Position numbers and translations under genes: made by a program. Below, piece by piece: positions 1 through 9,898 of a stretch of 64,000 nucleotides of DNA (its first letter is position 1; each line of letters starts with the position of its first letter). The notes beneath the pieces are model-generated. The model was given only the letters and a program-made list of their open reading frames with translations, did no database searches and was not told the origin of the DNA. Source of the stretch: Marinomonas alcarazii (GTDB lineage: Bacteria; Pseudomonadota; Gammaproteobacteria; Pseudomonadales; Marinomonadaceae); assembly GCF_003208215.1 (NCBI RefSeq), contig NZ_QKLW01000002.1:1-64000 (forward strand), given 5' to 3'.

Positions 1-165
1 CCTAAAAACAATAAGCCAACATAAAGCGAATTGACGTGTTAGACGTTTCGCAAGACTTCAATTTTTTTGATCCTAAAAGGATCTTCTGAAGCCTCTAGCG
101 AGCGCCCACACAAATTATCTGATTATCTATTTTAAAGAGCGTAGCCACACTCTCTGTGGCTGAGG
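1..165 (-). ncRNA. rRNA operon 5' leader (partial, 16S lies beyond the left edge)
   Basis: Read on the minus strand this stretch matches the gammaproteobacterial rrn leader. A boxB-like hairpin with arms GCCAC and GTGGC (144-160) is followed by boxA GCTCTTTAAA (131-140), then ATCAGATAATTTGTGTGGGC, close to the E. coli segment holding boxC. boxB-boxA-boxC recruit the Nus antitermination complex to rRNA transcripts. Downstream is a small GATCC/GGATC hairpin near 70-85. The 16S gene itself would start left of base 1. The match is from memory of the E. coli rrnB leader, not from an alignment. Confidence 0.8.
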
Positions 166-171
166 ACGTGT

Positions 172-199
172 ATAATACAGATAATTCTAACCTATGCAA
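172..199 (-). promoter_or_regulatory. Probable rrn promoter
   Basis: On the minus strand a -35 TTGCAT (194-199) and a -10 TATTAT (172-177) are separated by 16 bp. The A/T-rich stretch at 200-216, just upstream of the -35, could act as an UP element. The 16-bp spacer and TTGCAT -35 are the same as in the tRNA-Leu promoter at 39512-39539. It points into the rrn leader. The start site is not shown by the sequence. Confidence 0.6.
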
Positions 200-210
200 C
201 CACTTTTAAA

Positions 211-244
211 TAAAAAAGCCACTACATGATAAATGTAGTGGCTT
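211..244 (-). terminator. Intrinsic terminator of the fumarase gene
   Basis: Perfect 12-bp stem, AAGCCACTACAT (216-227) and ATGTAGTGGCTT (233-244), with a 5-nt loop. It is followed on the minus strand by a T-run. It separates the fumarase transcript from the rrn promoter just downstream. Confidence 0.85.
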
Positions 245-274
245 ATAAACTTAGTGAGAAGAACTACTCAAGTA

Positions 275-1792
275 CTATTTTATTTCAAGAGCCTGAGCTT
301 CTATTCTCGCTTTCCATTCAGCCGGCCCTGTAATATGGACAGACGTGCCTGATGAATCGACAGCAACAGTTACCGGCATATCGACAACATCAAATTCATA
401 GATAGCTTCCATACCTAACTCAGGAAAGGCAATAACCCCAGCCTTCTTGATTGCTTTCGATACAAGGTATGCAGCACCGCCTACCGCCATTAGATACACA
501 GCGCCAAACTCTTTAATAGCATCAATCGCAACTGGGCCACGCTCAGACTTACCAATCATGCCAAGCAAACCGGTTTTATCAAGAATAGTACGAGTAAACT
601 TATCCATTCTTGTTGCCGTTGTTGGACCAGCAGGACCAACTGCTTCATCCCTTACTGGATCAACAGGCCCTACGTAGTAGATAAAGCGTCCCTTAAGATC
701 CACTGGAAGCTCTTCACCATTGGCCATCATTTCGACCATTTTCTTGTGAGCAGCATCACGACCGGTTAACATTTTCCCGTTCAAGAGGATTGTTTCGCCA
801 GGCTTCCAGTCTTTTACTTGCTCAGGAGTAATAGTATTCAAGTCAACTCGACGGACACTTTCACCTACTTCCCAAGTAATTTCTGGCCAATCATCTAAAG
901 ATGGTGGAACCAAATCCGCTGGACCTGAACCATCAAGCACAAAATGTGCGTGACGCGTAGCGGCACAATTTGGGATCATAGCAACTGGCAACGATGCGGC
1001 ATGTGTTGGGTAATCCATGATTTTGACATCAAGAACCGTTGTCAAGCCACCAAGCCCCTGAGCACCAATACCGAGATTATTTACTTCTTCAAAGATTGCA
1101 AGGCGAAGCTCTTCAATGCGGTTTTGAGGGCCGCGAGCTTTCAACTCGTGAATATCGATTGGCTCCATCAAGGATTCTTTAGCCATAACCATGGCTTTTT
1201 CTGCAGTACCACCGATACCTATGCCCAACATACCTGGTGGACACCAACCAGCCCCCATGGTTGGAACCGTTTTCTTAACCCACTCAACAATATCATCAGA
1301 AGGATTAAGCATGGCTAACTTTGACTTATTCTCAGAGCCGCCACCTTTGGCAGCAACATGCACTTCAACCGTATCCCCAGGAACAACTTCCATGTGAATT
1401 ACTGCAGGCGTATTGTCTTTAGTATTTTTACGTGCACCAGCAGGGTCAGCAAGAATAGAGGCGCGCAATACATTGTCTGGATGAAGATAAGCACGGCGCA
1501 CGCCTTCGTTTATCATATCCGTAACGCTTTTCGCGCCTTCCCACTGAACATTCATGCCAATTTTCACAAACACAGTAACAATACCTGTATCTTGACAAAT
1601 TGGGCGTTTACCTTCAGCACACATACGAGAGTTAATAAGAATCTGCGCCATGGAATCTTTTGCAGCTTTACTCTCTTCTCGCTCGTACGCTTCATGTACC
1701 GCTTTTACGAAATCCAAAGGGTGATAATAAGAGATAAACTGCAGCGCATCAGCAACGCTATCAATCAGATCATCTTCTTTAATAATACTCAT
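275..1792 (-). CDS. fumA: Class I (4Fe-4S) fumarate hydratase
   Basis: Interconverts fumarate and L-malate in the TCA cycle, in the cytoplasm. The 505-residue chain carries both class I domains. The three cysteines expected to hold the 4Fe-4S cluster are C66 (ICQDTG), C184 (WCPPG) and C276 (NCAATR), and the conserved GGGSENKS stretch is at about 150-157. Class I enzymes of the FumA/FumB type are oxygen-sensitive. An in-frame start 10 codons upstream exists, but the ATG at 1790-1792 has an AGGAGAG site eight bases upstream and was chosen. It is monocistronic with its own terminator, directly upstream of an rRNA operon on the same strand. The class call is firm; FumA and FumB cannot be told apart here. 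Confidence 0.93.
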   Translation of the reverse strand: MSIIKEDDLIDSVADALQFISYYHPLDFVKAVHEAYEREESKAAKDSMAQILINSRMCAEGKRPICQDTGIVTVFVKIGMNVQWEGAKSVTDMINEGVRRAYLHPDNVLRASILADPAGARKNTKDNTPAVIHMEVVPGDTVEVHVAAKGGGSENKSKLAMLNPSDDIVEWVKKTVPTMGAGWCPPGMLGIGIGGTAEKAMVMAKESLMEPIDIHELKARGPQNRIEELRLAIFEEVNNLGIGAQGLGGLTTVLDVKIMDYPTHAASLPVAMIPNCAATRHAHFVLDGSGPADLVPPSLDDWPEITWEVGESVRRVDLNTITPEQVKDWKPGETILLNGKMLTGRDAAHKKMVEMMANGEELPVDLKGRFIYYVGPVDPVRDEAVGPAGPTTATRMDKFTRTILDKTGLLGMIGKSERGPVAIDAIKEFGAVYLMAVGGAAYLVSKAIKKAGVIAFPELGMEAIYEFDVVDMPVTVAVDSSGTSVHITGPAEWKARIEAQALEIK

Positions 1793-1943
1793 GCTTCTCT
1801 CCTGCTGAGAATTACGATTCAATTAAAGATGAAATGGTAAAAGATGCGGACCCGCAAAGAAAGCGTTAAGGTGGATTTAAAGCGAATATAACCTCCATCA
1901 ATTAAATGAATGAAGGCTATTTGTTTGAAAAACAACAAACTGA

Positions 1944-3590
1944 TTAACGATTAGCCTTCTGCCCTCTATCCGTATTTGGCTTCTGTACAGAATGCTGAAT
2001 ATACTCTTCGAGTATTTGAGCAGTGAACTTCTCGCGCTCAGGCAAGGATGTAATTCGCTCAGCCTCCCAGTTAATTAGACGAATAAAAACCGAATACTTT
2101 TTGATAAAGCCATAGCCAATATCCCTAACCCCAACATCGTTGGCATCCATCAAATAAATCACCTGTTCAAGATTTTTTTGCGTCTCAAATTGCCCACCCT
2201 CATTTGCAGCCACCAGCAAACGCTGAATATGCTGAATCGGGTTTTCCGATGAGCGAGATTCTTTTTTAGTCGAACTGGACGTTAAAAATTTATCTAACAT
2301 TTCTTCCGTGTGAGCCTCTCTTTCATGCACATCAGAAATCAGTGCAGACTCACGTTCTAACAGACGAATAAACAAGCTCTTATTCTTAATATCTGAGAAT
2401 TCTAAATCTTTAAGGGAAAGACCGTTACTGGCCATAATTTCAATGACTTTTTCATAAGAAGCCGTTGCATCTTCACCAACGGAAACAGCCAATGCAAGAT
2501 GAGTGCGTAACTCGTGCATAATTTTAGCCGCTCTATAATCTTCCTTACGCTGCAAATGCTGCTTGAAAGATTCTTTGTGCTTAACTAATGTATCACTAAT
2601 CGCATCGTAACCCTGAACAGCCTCTTGCTCATCCCTTAATCGAGCCATTCTAATTTTAGTGCAACGCTCCTCCCAAGCTTCATAAGACTTAGCTCTAGCC
2701 TGAAAAGCACGCTCAATAGCTTCCTCAAAACTTTGCTCTATACGAGCTCGCTCAGCACGTTCTTGAACTTCACGCTGCTCTTGCTCATATCTTTCTTTCT
2801 TTTTGGCTTGCAAACTTTCTTCCGCTAAAGAAAGCTGTTTATCCAACATTTCAATCTGCGCTTGAACCTGGGCTTCATCAAAATCCGCCAACTTCTCGTA
2901 CACTTTTGACCAATAAGCGTCCTCATCAAATGGCACAGCTGGATCGCTTGTTGCGTACTGATTTTTTAGAGTTTCGGTGAATTCATTACCACTTGGCCGA
3001 AAAGCGTTAGTGGCATTGATCACATTATCTGTTGATGTATAAGAAAACGACTCTTCGCTATGAACTACTTCAGCATCCTCTGCCGCTTCAGCATCACTCA
3101 AAACTTCATCTACGACCATATCGCTCTCATCCACAAAATCACAATCCAACTCGTCATCATTCTCAGCAACACAATCTTCAAAGCCTGACTCAGCAGCTGA
3201 TGCGTTCTGGCTACTAAAAGAACCACTTTCAGCACCTTGAAAAGCAGTAAATTCAAGGTCATCAAGAATCGTTCTAGCTGATTCATAAGCCCTACTTGGG
3301 TCATTGGCTTTTTCGCTAAATCGACGCTGATAAACCGAACTTTCAGGCGGCGCTTTTGCAACAGGCTCTTTAACATACCTTGGTGCTGCACCACCCCAAC
3401 TGACGCGATAAAGCATAGAACGGTCACACAGCTGCAAAATAGGTAGCTCTCGTTGAGCAATCTCGTATTGCCTAATTAACGATTCTGCATGACGTAAAGC
3501 CACTGTCGATTCGCTTGAATTAGTAGACGTCGCTAAATTAAGTAACTTAACAACCTTCTGTATGACCTTCTTCCTTTTTCGTATGCTCAT
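1944..3590 (-). CDS. DUF2786-type protein with acidic middle, coiled coil and repeated C-terminus
   Basis: Function unknown. Residues 1-45 of the 548 resemble the DUF2786 helical motif (VVKLLNLAT through ESLIRQYEI). Residues about 100-230 are rich in Asp, Glu and Ser, and about 245-355 look like a long charged coiled coil. The C-terminal 190 residues hold two related units, marked by LFIRLLERESALI and VFIRLINWEAERI; each is preceded by a helix pair that itself looks DUF2786-like. There is no signal peptide or membrane segment. An upstream GTG at 3620 lacks a good site; the ATG at 3590 has GGAAAG upstream. It lies 56 bp downstream of the HIT gene on the same strand. It may bind a partner or nucleic acid, but nothing in it shows an enzyme. 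Confidence 0.7.
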   Translation of the reverse strand: MSIRKRKKVIQKVVKLLNLATSTNSSESTVALRHAESLIRQYEIAQRELPILQLCDRSMLYRVSWGGAAPRYVKEPVAKAPPESSVYQRRFSEKANDPSRAYESARTILDDLEFTAFQGAESGSFSSQNASAAESGFEDCVAENDDELDCDFVDESDMVVDEVLSDAEAAEDAEVVHSEESFSYTSTDNVINATNAFRPSGNEFTETLKNQYATSDPAVPFDEDAYWSKVYEKLADFDEAQVQAQIEMLDKQLSLAEESLQAKKKERYEQEQREVQERAERARIEQSFEEAIERAFQARAKSYEAWEERCTKIRMARLRDEQEAVQGYDAISDTLVKHKESFKQHLQRKEDYRAAKIMHELRTHLALAVSVGEDATASYEKVIEIMASNGLSLKDLEFSDIKNKSLFIRLLERESALISDVHEREAHTEEMLDKFLTSSSTKKESRSSENPIQHIQRLLVAANEGGQFETQKNLEQVIYLMDANDVGVRDIGYGFIKKYSVFIRLINWEAERITSLPEREKFTAQILEEYIQHSVQKPNTDRGQKANR

Positions 3591-3646
3591 AAAACACGCT
3601 TTCCAAAGTTGGCTTATCACTCAATTATTATGAATTTTGGACTCGT

Positions 3647-4090
3647 TCAATAGTAAAGCTCAGCTCCATCGCTCGGTAACGTTAATTCATCGCTCAATAA
3701 TGACCGTACTTTCTGCAAGATTTCAGCCAACTTTTCTTCAGTATATGGTACAGCCTTGAATTTCCCCCAAATTGGGTCTGGCCAGCAAGGATCTGTTTTA
3801 TAACGAACAATGTGATGGACGTGTAATTGCGGCACTTGATTGCCAAGCGCGGCAATGTTTAGCTTGGTTGCAGAAAAGGCATCATGCAAAACCTCAGCTA
3901 ATACACAACTTTCCAAAAGTAACTGCTGTCGATCCTCCTCAACCAATTGATAGATTTCGCCAATATCATTTCGTTGAGGTACAAGAATAAACCAAGGGAA
4001 TTGAGCGTCATTGATAATACGAAGCTGACATAAGGAAAAATGCCCTACCAGAATAGAGTCACGACCTAACACCGGATTTAACTCAAACAT
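3647..4090 (-). CDS. HIT-family nucleotide-binding protein
   Basis: A small (147 aa) cytoplasmic histidine-triad protein, probably a nucleotidyl hydrolase or transferase acting on AMP-linked substrates. The signature reads QLHVHHIVR at 88-96, so the first triad histidine is replaced by Gln88 while His90 and His92 remain. A conserved tail, WPDPIWGKF, follows at about 104-112. From memory a proteobacterial subgroup shares this QxHxHH form, so it need not be damage. GGGAGAGG lies just before the ATG. The neighbour downstream is the DUF2786 gene; the upstream SMP-30 gene is divergent. The substrate cannot be assigned. Confidence 0.88.
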   Translation of the reverse strand: MFELNPVLGRDSILVGHFSLCQLRIINDAQFPWFILVPQRNDIGEIYQLVEEDRQQLLLESCVLAEVLHDAFSATKLNIAALGNQVPQLHVHHIVRYKTDPCWPDPIWGKFKAVPYTEEKLAEILQKVRSLLSDELTLPSDGAELYY

Positions 4091-4176
4091 CTTTACCTCT
4101 CCCTATTTACAAAAATGGCTTTAATAAGCACTATAGCACCCTATTTTTAAAAAACCCTCAAAGACTTGGAGCCCGC

Positions 4177-5046
4177 ATGACTGATATGCAATGTGCCGTG
4201 GATGCACAAGCAAAATTAGCCGAATGTCCTCGTTGGGACGAACGCACTCAAACGCTCTATTTTGTCGATATAGATTCCTTCATACTATACGCTTATAGCA
4301 CAGAATCAAAGAGCCTTACACACCGTAAGTTTAACGAAGAGATTGGCTGTTTTTCGCTAGCCGAAAACGGCGGCTTCATTGCTGCGTTCCGTTCTGGTGT
4401 ATATACATTTGAAGATTTTAACGCGGACTTACAACCCTACTGGCTCGCTGACTACGATAAAGAAACAACACGATTTAATGATGGTCGCTGTGACGCCAAA
4501 GGCCGCTTCTTGGCTGGCACTATGTACTCTCCAAAAGATGCATTCAAAGGCGCACTGCACCAATTCAGCAAAGGTCAAGAAAAGCTTATCGATCAAGCCG
4601 CATGGACATCTAACGGCTTAGCTTTTTCCCCTGACAATACCATCATGTATTATTCTGATACTCCTAACCATGTGGTCTATCAGTTCGATTACGATATTGA
4701 AACAGGTACTGCGACAAACAAACGCGTGTTCATTGAGTTTCCTCATGGCAATGGCCGACCTGATGGTGCCGCGGTGGACAGTGAAGGCAATTACTGGTCC
4801 GCCCTTTATCAAGGACAACGCATCGTTAAGATTAGCCCTGCAGGTAAAATTCTAGAAGAGATTCCGGTTCCAGCAACCTACCCAACCATGGTGGCTTTTG
4901 GTGGACCCGAAATGAAAACGCTCTTTATCAGTACTTGTCGTGGTGCACAAACAGACGACGAACTTAAAGAATTTCCGCAAGCTGGCGGAATATTTTCAAT
5001 TGAAACCGATGTAAAAGGCCAGACAGAACCAAGGTTCGCTGGCTAA
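4177..5046 (+). CDS. SMP-30/gluconolactonase-family lactonase
   Basis: Predicted six-bladed beta-propeller sugar lactonase of 289 residues, cytoplasmic, hydrolysing an aldonolactone with a divalent metal. Visible family motifs are ECPRWDE near residue 16, NDGRCDAKGRFLAGTM around 104-119, SNGLAFSPD around 148 and PDGAAVDSEGNYW around 192-204; these carry the metal ligands (Glu, Asn, Asp) and the substrate Arg. A TTGGAG site precedes the ATG. It ends 55 bp before proS with no terminator visible, so some read-through into proS is possible. No sugar dehydrogenase or transporter is adjacent, so the substrate is unknown. Confidence 0.88.
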   Translation: MTDMQCAVDAQAKLAECPRWDERTQTLYFVDIDSFILYAYSTESKSLTHRKFNEEIGCFSLAENGGFIAAFRSGVYTFEDFNADLQPYWLADYDKETTRFNDGRCDAKGRFLAGTMYSPKDAFKGALHQFSKGQEKLIDQAAWTSNGLAFSPDNTIMYYSDTPNHVVYQFDYDIETGTATNKRVFIEFPHGNGRPDGAAVDSEGNYWSALYQGQRIVKISPAGKILEEIPVPATYPTMVAFGGPEMKTLFISTCRGAQTDDELKEFPQAGGIFSIETDVKGQTEPRFAG

Positions 5047-5101
5047 AACTCTGTTTTATAATTTAACTTTAATCATTCAACTTTAAAGTAACTATATTAT
5101 T

Positions 5102-6826
5102 ATGCGCGCAAGCAACTATTTATTTTCTACCCTACGCGACACACCAACAGACGCTGTCGTTACAAGCCATCAGCTAATGATTCGCGCTGGCATGATTCGC
5201 CAAATTTCAAAAGGACTATACACTTGGCTACCGACAGGCCTAAAAGTTTTTCGCAAAGTCGAAAATATAGTTCGCGATGAAATGGAAAAAGCAGGGTCTC
5301 TTGAGATCGTGATGCCAGGCGTTCAGCCAGCAGAATTATGGCAAGAAACAGGACGCTGGCAAAAATATGGGCCTGAACTTCTTCGCCTTCAGGATCGTCA
5401 TGGCCGCGACTACTGCCTTGGCCCAACCCATGAAGAAGTTATCACAGACCTTGCGCGGAACGAACTAACCAGCTACAAGCAGCTGCCAATGAATTTCTTT
5501 CAGATTCAAACTAAATTCCGCGATGAAGTGCGCCCTCGCTTTGGTGTAATGCGCTCACGTGAATTTTGCATGAAAGACGCCTATTCATTCCACGTTGGTG
5601 CCGAGTCTCTGCAAGAAACATACGACATCATGCACAAAGCATACTGCAACGTATTTGATCGTATTGGTCTAGATTATCGTCCAGTGCGCGCTGATACAGG
5701 CAGTATTGGTGGCGCCTATTCACATGAATTTCACGTATTGGCAGATTCTGGTGAAGACGATATAGCGTTCAGCGATTCCTCCGACTTTGCCGCGAACATC
5801 GAGCTTGCTGAAGCAGTATGCTTAAAAGAAAAAGCGGATGCACCAACTCAAGACATCGTCGAAGTGTTCACACCAGACTGCAAAACAATCGCCAAGGTAG
5901 CAGAGTTTTTGAAGCTAGATGTCACTAGCACAGTTAAAACCATGCTAATCAAAGCCATTGATGAAAACGAACAACCAACAATCGTAGCGCTAGTGTTACG
6001 TGGTGATCACAACATCAACGAAATCAAAGTCGAAAAACTGTCTGGTGTAGTTACCCCATTTGAGTTTGCCGATGAAGCCGATATCGTGGCGAAAACTGGC
6101 TGTGCGCCTGGCTCTATCGGACCGAAAGGTCTAGCGGAAAAAGGGATACGCGTAATCGTTGACCGTTCAGCAGCCGTCATGTCTGACTTCTGCGCGGGTG
6201 CAAATAAAGACGACTACCACTTTACAGGCTTAAACTGGGAGCGTGACTGCCCTGAATTTGAAGTCGCCGATATTCGTAATGTTGTTGAAGGCGACCCATC
6301 TCCAGATGGACAGGGCACCATCATCATTAAACGCGGCATCGAAGTGGGTCATATTTTCCAACTTGGCCAACAATATGCTGAAGCACTAAAAGCCACAGTT
6401 TTAGATGAGAACGGTAAAGCTCAGGTCATGCACATGGGCTGTTACGGCATTGGTGTTTCTCGTATTGTTGCTGCTGCGATTGAGCAAAACTTCGACGACA
6501 AAGGCATCTTATGGCCGGAAAGCATTGCGCCTTTCGACGTCGCTATCGTTGCAATGAACTACGACAAATCAGAAGCGGTAAGAACCGAGTGTGATCGACT
6601 ATACAACGAACTTAAAGCAAAAGGCTTAGACGTATTACTAGATGACCGCAAAGAACGCCCAGGCGTTAAATTTGCCGATTGTGAATTACTAGGCATTCCT
6701 CACCGCTTAGTTGTTGGCGATAAAGGGCTCGAAAAAGGCACGCTGGAATACAAATACCGCAAAGCAGGCGAAAACGAAGACATCGCCATTGCTGATGCTG
6801 TCGATTTCATCTTAAGCAAGAAATAA
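5102..6826 (+). CDS. proS: Prolyl-tRNA synthetase (bacterial type with editing domain)
   Basis: Charges tRNA-Pro with proline. The 574-residue length fits the long bacterial form: class II catalytic core split by the INS editing domain at about 225-405, and a C-terminal anticodon-binding domain from about 470. Motif 2 ([19 protein letters not shown]) is at about 137-155 and motif 3 includes [14 protein letters not shown] near 450. The ribosome binding site is poor (AAAGTAA, far from the ATG), but the N-terminus [15 protein letters not shown] is typical of the family. A strong terminator follows. Confidence 0.97.
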   Translation: MRASNYLFSTLRDTPTDAVVTSHQLMIRAGMIRQISKGLYTWLPTGLKVFRKVENIVRDEMEKAGSLEIVMPGVQPAELWQETGRWQKYGPELLRLQDRHGRDYCLGPTHEEVITDLARNELTSYKQLPMNFFQIQTKFRDEVRPRFGVMRSREFCMKDAYSFHVGAESLQETYDIMHKAYCNVFDRIGLDYRPVRADTGSIGGAYSHEFHVLADSGEDDIAFSDSSDFAANIELAEAVCLKEKADAPTQDIVEVFTPDCKTIAKVAEFLKLDVTSTVKTMLIKAIDENEQPTIVALVLRGDHNINEIKVEKLSGVVTPFEFADEADIVAKTGCAPGSIGPKGLAEKGIRVIVDRSAAVMSDFCAGANKDDYHFTGLNWERDCPEFEVADIRNVVEGDPSPDGQGTIIIKRGIEVGHIFQLGQQYAEALKATVLDENGKAQVMHMGCYGIGVSRIVAAAIEQNFDDKGILWPESIAPFDVAIVAMNYDKSEAVRTECDRLYNELKAKGLDVLLDDRKERPGVKFADCELLGIPHRLVVGDKGLEKGTLEYKYRKAGENEDIAIADAVDFILSKK

Positions 6827-6836
6827 TCCCACCAAG

Positions 6837-6871
6837 CCTAACGGAAGCCCTCACTTCCGTTAGGTTTTTTT
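6837..6871 (+). terminator. Intrinsic terminator of proS
   Basis: Perfect 11-bp stem, CCTAACGGAAG (6837-6847) and CTTCCGTTAGG (6854-6864), with a 6-nt loop and seven T residues. Confidence 0.92.
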
Positions 6872-6898
6872 ATGCAAATCGTAAACAGGAGTGCGTAC

Positions 6899-7243
6899 AT
6901 GACCACCATCTACCACAACCCTCGCTGCTCAAAATCACGACAGACTCTACAACTTCTAAAAGAAAACAACATTCATCCTGAGATCCGCTTATATTTACAA
7001 GATGCACCTAGCATTGAAGAAATTAAAACACTGCTTAGCCAACTCTCTATTACACCACTTGCGCTTATGCGCACCAAAGAAGCCATTTATAAAGAGCTTG
7101 GCTTGAACAAAGACTCAACAGATGAAGAACGCCTGCAAGCAATGCATGCAAATCCAAGCTTAATTGAGCGCCCTATTGTCATTCATAATGACAAGGCAAA
7201 AATTGGTCGCCCTCCAGAAGATGTCTTGGCCTTATTTGAATAA
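6899..7243 (+). CDS. arsC: ArsC/YfgD-family thioredoxin-fold reductase
   Basis: A 114-residue protein with the ArsC fold: catalytic Cys10 in YHNPRCSKSRQTL, and the RPIVIHNDKAKIGRPP segment near the C-terminus that supplies the substrate arginine. Such proteins reduce arsenate with glutathione and glutaredoxin, though chromosomal YfgD-like members outside ars operons are often of unproven activity. The ORF could start nine codons upstream, but the ATG at 6899 sits 8 bp after AGGAG and gives the standard N-terminus. It is 28 bp upstream of wrbA and probably co-transcribed. There is no arsenite pump or arsR nearby, which argues against a dedicated resistance operon. Confidence 0.88.
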   Translation: MTTIYHNPRCSKSRQTLQLLKENNIHPEIRLYLQDAPSIEEIKTLLSQLSITPLALMRTKEAIYKELGLNKDSTDEERLQAMHANPSLIERPIVIHNDKAKIGRPPEDVLALFE

Positions 7244-7271
7244 ATAAGTCCAACTGTATAGGAATACCCCA

Positions 7272-7874
7272 ATGCCCCAAACACCTTACGTACTTGTTTT
7301 ATTCTACAGCCGACACGGCTCCGTTTCTGAAATGGCAAAGCACATTGCGCGGGGCATCAATAAAATAGGAAACGTGGAAGCTAAGATACGTCAAGTACCT
7401 GATGTATCAGATACAACCAAGGTCGCTTCTCCAGCTCTGCCTGAAGATGGCGCACCATACTGCACATTAGAAGAACTGGCTGATTGCTCTGGACTTGCCA
7501 TTGGCTCACCCTCTTATTTTGGCAGTATGGCAGCACCACTCAAACACTTTATTGACCAAACTTCGACACTTTGGCTAACAGGTCAGTTGATTGACAAGCC
7601 TGCATGTGGTTTTACCAGTGCAAGCACTATGCACGGCGGTCAAGAGCAATGCCTTCATAGCATGATGACACCATTACTGCATCACGGAATGATTTGGCTT
7701 GGCTTACCATACAAGAATAAAGAGCTTATTAGCACCACAGCAGGCGGAACACCTTACGGCGCAAGCCACCTCGCAAACAGCACAAGCGAATCATCACTTA
7801 CTGAAGATGAAAAGGCACTTTGTGAAGCACAAGGAAAACGCATTGCTGAAATGGTCGTGAAACTGAAAAAATAA
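7272..7874 (+). CDS. wrbA: WrbA-type NAD(P)H:quinone oxidoreductase (flavodoxin fold)
   Basis: FMN-dependent quinone reductase performing two-electron reduction, a protection against quinone redox cycling. In the 200 residues the FMN phosphate loop is YSRHGSVSEMAKHIARG at 12-28, and the GSPSYFGSMAAPLKHFID region near 78-95 contacts the isoalloxazine ring. A TAGGAA site precedes the ATG. The arsC-wrbA order recurs in gammaproteobacteria as I recall it. A shared bidirectional terminator separates it from the convergent cysB. Confidence 0.93.
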   Translation: MPQTPYVLVLFYSRHGSVSEMAKHIARGINKIGNVEAKIRQVPDVSDTTKVASPALPEDGAPYCTLEELADCSGLAIGSPSYFGSMAAPLKHFIDQTSTLWLTGQLIDKPACGFTSASTMHGGQEQCLHSMMTPLLHHGMIWLGLPYKNKELISTTAGGTPYGASHLANSTSESSLTEDEKALCEAQGKRIAEMVVKLKK

Positions 7875-7893
7875 CCAAAAAGAACAGTCAAAA

Positions 7894-7939
7894 AAAAAGC
7901 CGTAACATAATGAGCTGGCCTCACATGCTACGGCTTTTT
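7894..7939. terminator. Bidirectional terminator between wrbA and cysB
   Basis: Arms AAAAAGCCGTA (7894-7904) and TACGGCTTTTT (7929-7939) surround a 24-nt loop. T-runs exist in both directions, serving wrbA on the plus strand and cysB on the minus strand. Confidence 0.85.
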
Positions 7940-7956
7940 AATTGATCTCGAAAAGA

Positions 7957-8973
<1,017 letters not shown>

Positions 8974-9039
8974 TTACTTTATAGAATAGTAAAAAAGCTC
9001 TAGTGTTGCCAGCTTAAATCAACTTAATATGGCTTTCTA

Positions 9040-9801
9040 ATGGATTTTATTTGGTACATTTGTGCTGGCGCAGCAGTTGGCTTAGCTGTAGGAATAACCG
9101 GCGTCGGTGGCGGATCTCTTATGACGCCTCTTTTATTAATGTTTGGTTTCCCGCCTCACATAGCCATTGGCACAGACTTAATGTACGCAGGTATTGCCAA
9201 AAGTACTGGCGTAGTAATGCACGCTAAAAGAGGCCATGTAAATTGGAAGATCGTTTTTGCGATGGCTGCAGGCAGCATTCCCGCCTCATTTATCACGGTA
9301 TGGGCATTATCACGTTTTGACAAACCTGACCATTACCAAGAAATCCTTACTAGCACACTGGGGATCATGCTAGTCCTCACAGCGGCTGTGATTGTGTTCC
9401 GAGCCAAACTAACCAATAAGTTGAATTTCAATTTATCCGAACAGCAAAGCACAAAAATTGTGTTTTTATGCGGTTTTGCTCTTGGTGTCCTTGTTACCCT
9501 TACTTCTGTAGGCGCTGGCGCTCTAGGCACGGCCATCATGATGATTTTATTTCCTGCAATGAGAGCGAAAAACATAGTAGGAACAGACCTAGCGCACGCA
9601 GTTCCCCTCACCCTTGTTGCCGGCACGGGACACATTTTTTTGGGGAATGTTGACTACACACTCCTCGCAGCGCTTTTGATCGGTTCCATCCCAACAATAT
9701 ATCTTGGAACACGCATCGCTAGTCATGTACCTAACCATGTATTACAGCCCGTTTTAGCTACCGCCTTGCTGTCATTTGGCGTGAAGTATCTTTTCTTTTA
9801 A
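9040..9801 (+). CDS. TSUP-family (TauE/SafE) sulfite/sulfonate exporter
   Basis: Inner-membrane protein of 253 residues with about eight hydrophobic segments. The two internal family repeats are visible: GLAVGITGVGGGSLMTPLLL near 14-33 and LGVLVTLTSVGAGALGTAI near 151-169. Family members move sulfite, sulfoacetate or related organosulfur anions. Divergence from cysB supports a sulfur role and CysB control, but that is inference. The ribosome binding site is weak. DUF81 homologues with other substrates exist, so the transported ion is not settled. Confidence 0.87.
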   Translation: MDFIWYICAGAAVGLAVGITGVGGGSLMTPLLLMFGFPPHIAIGTDLMYAGIAKSTGVVMHAKRGHVNWKIVFAMAAGSIPASFITVWALSRFDKPDHYQEILTSTLGIMLVLTAAVIVFRAKLTNKLNFNLSEQQSTKIVFLCGFALGVLVTLTSVGAGALGTAIMMILFPAMRAKNIVGTDLAHAVPLTLVAGTGHIFLGNVDYTLLAALLIGSIPTIYLGTRIASHVPNHVLQPVLATALLSFGVKYLFF

Positions 9802-9898
9802 AAAACCAAAAAATGATGGCGCAGCGGTTCATTCACAACGAAAAACACGATATTGTAAGCAGCTATAACCAAAAGCAAAAAAAGCAGGAAACCCCGCA

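Noticed and set aside
171-176. TATAAT on the plus strand as a rightward promoter
   Set aside because: There is no -35 at a usable distance, and no plus-strand gene follows; the same bases serve as the -10 of the leftward rrn promoter.
1358-1840. A 160-codon open frame on the plus strand
   Set aside because: It lies antisense to the 5' half of the fumarase gene, has low-complexity residue composition and no ribosome binding site; a shadow frame.
6899-7243. An arsenic-resistance operon around arsC and the ArsR-family gene
   Set aside because: The two genes are 26 kb apart, there is no arsenite transporter, and the regulator lacks the arsenic-binding cysteine motif.
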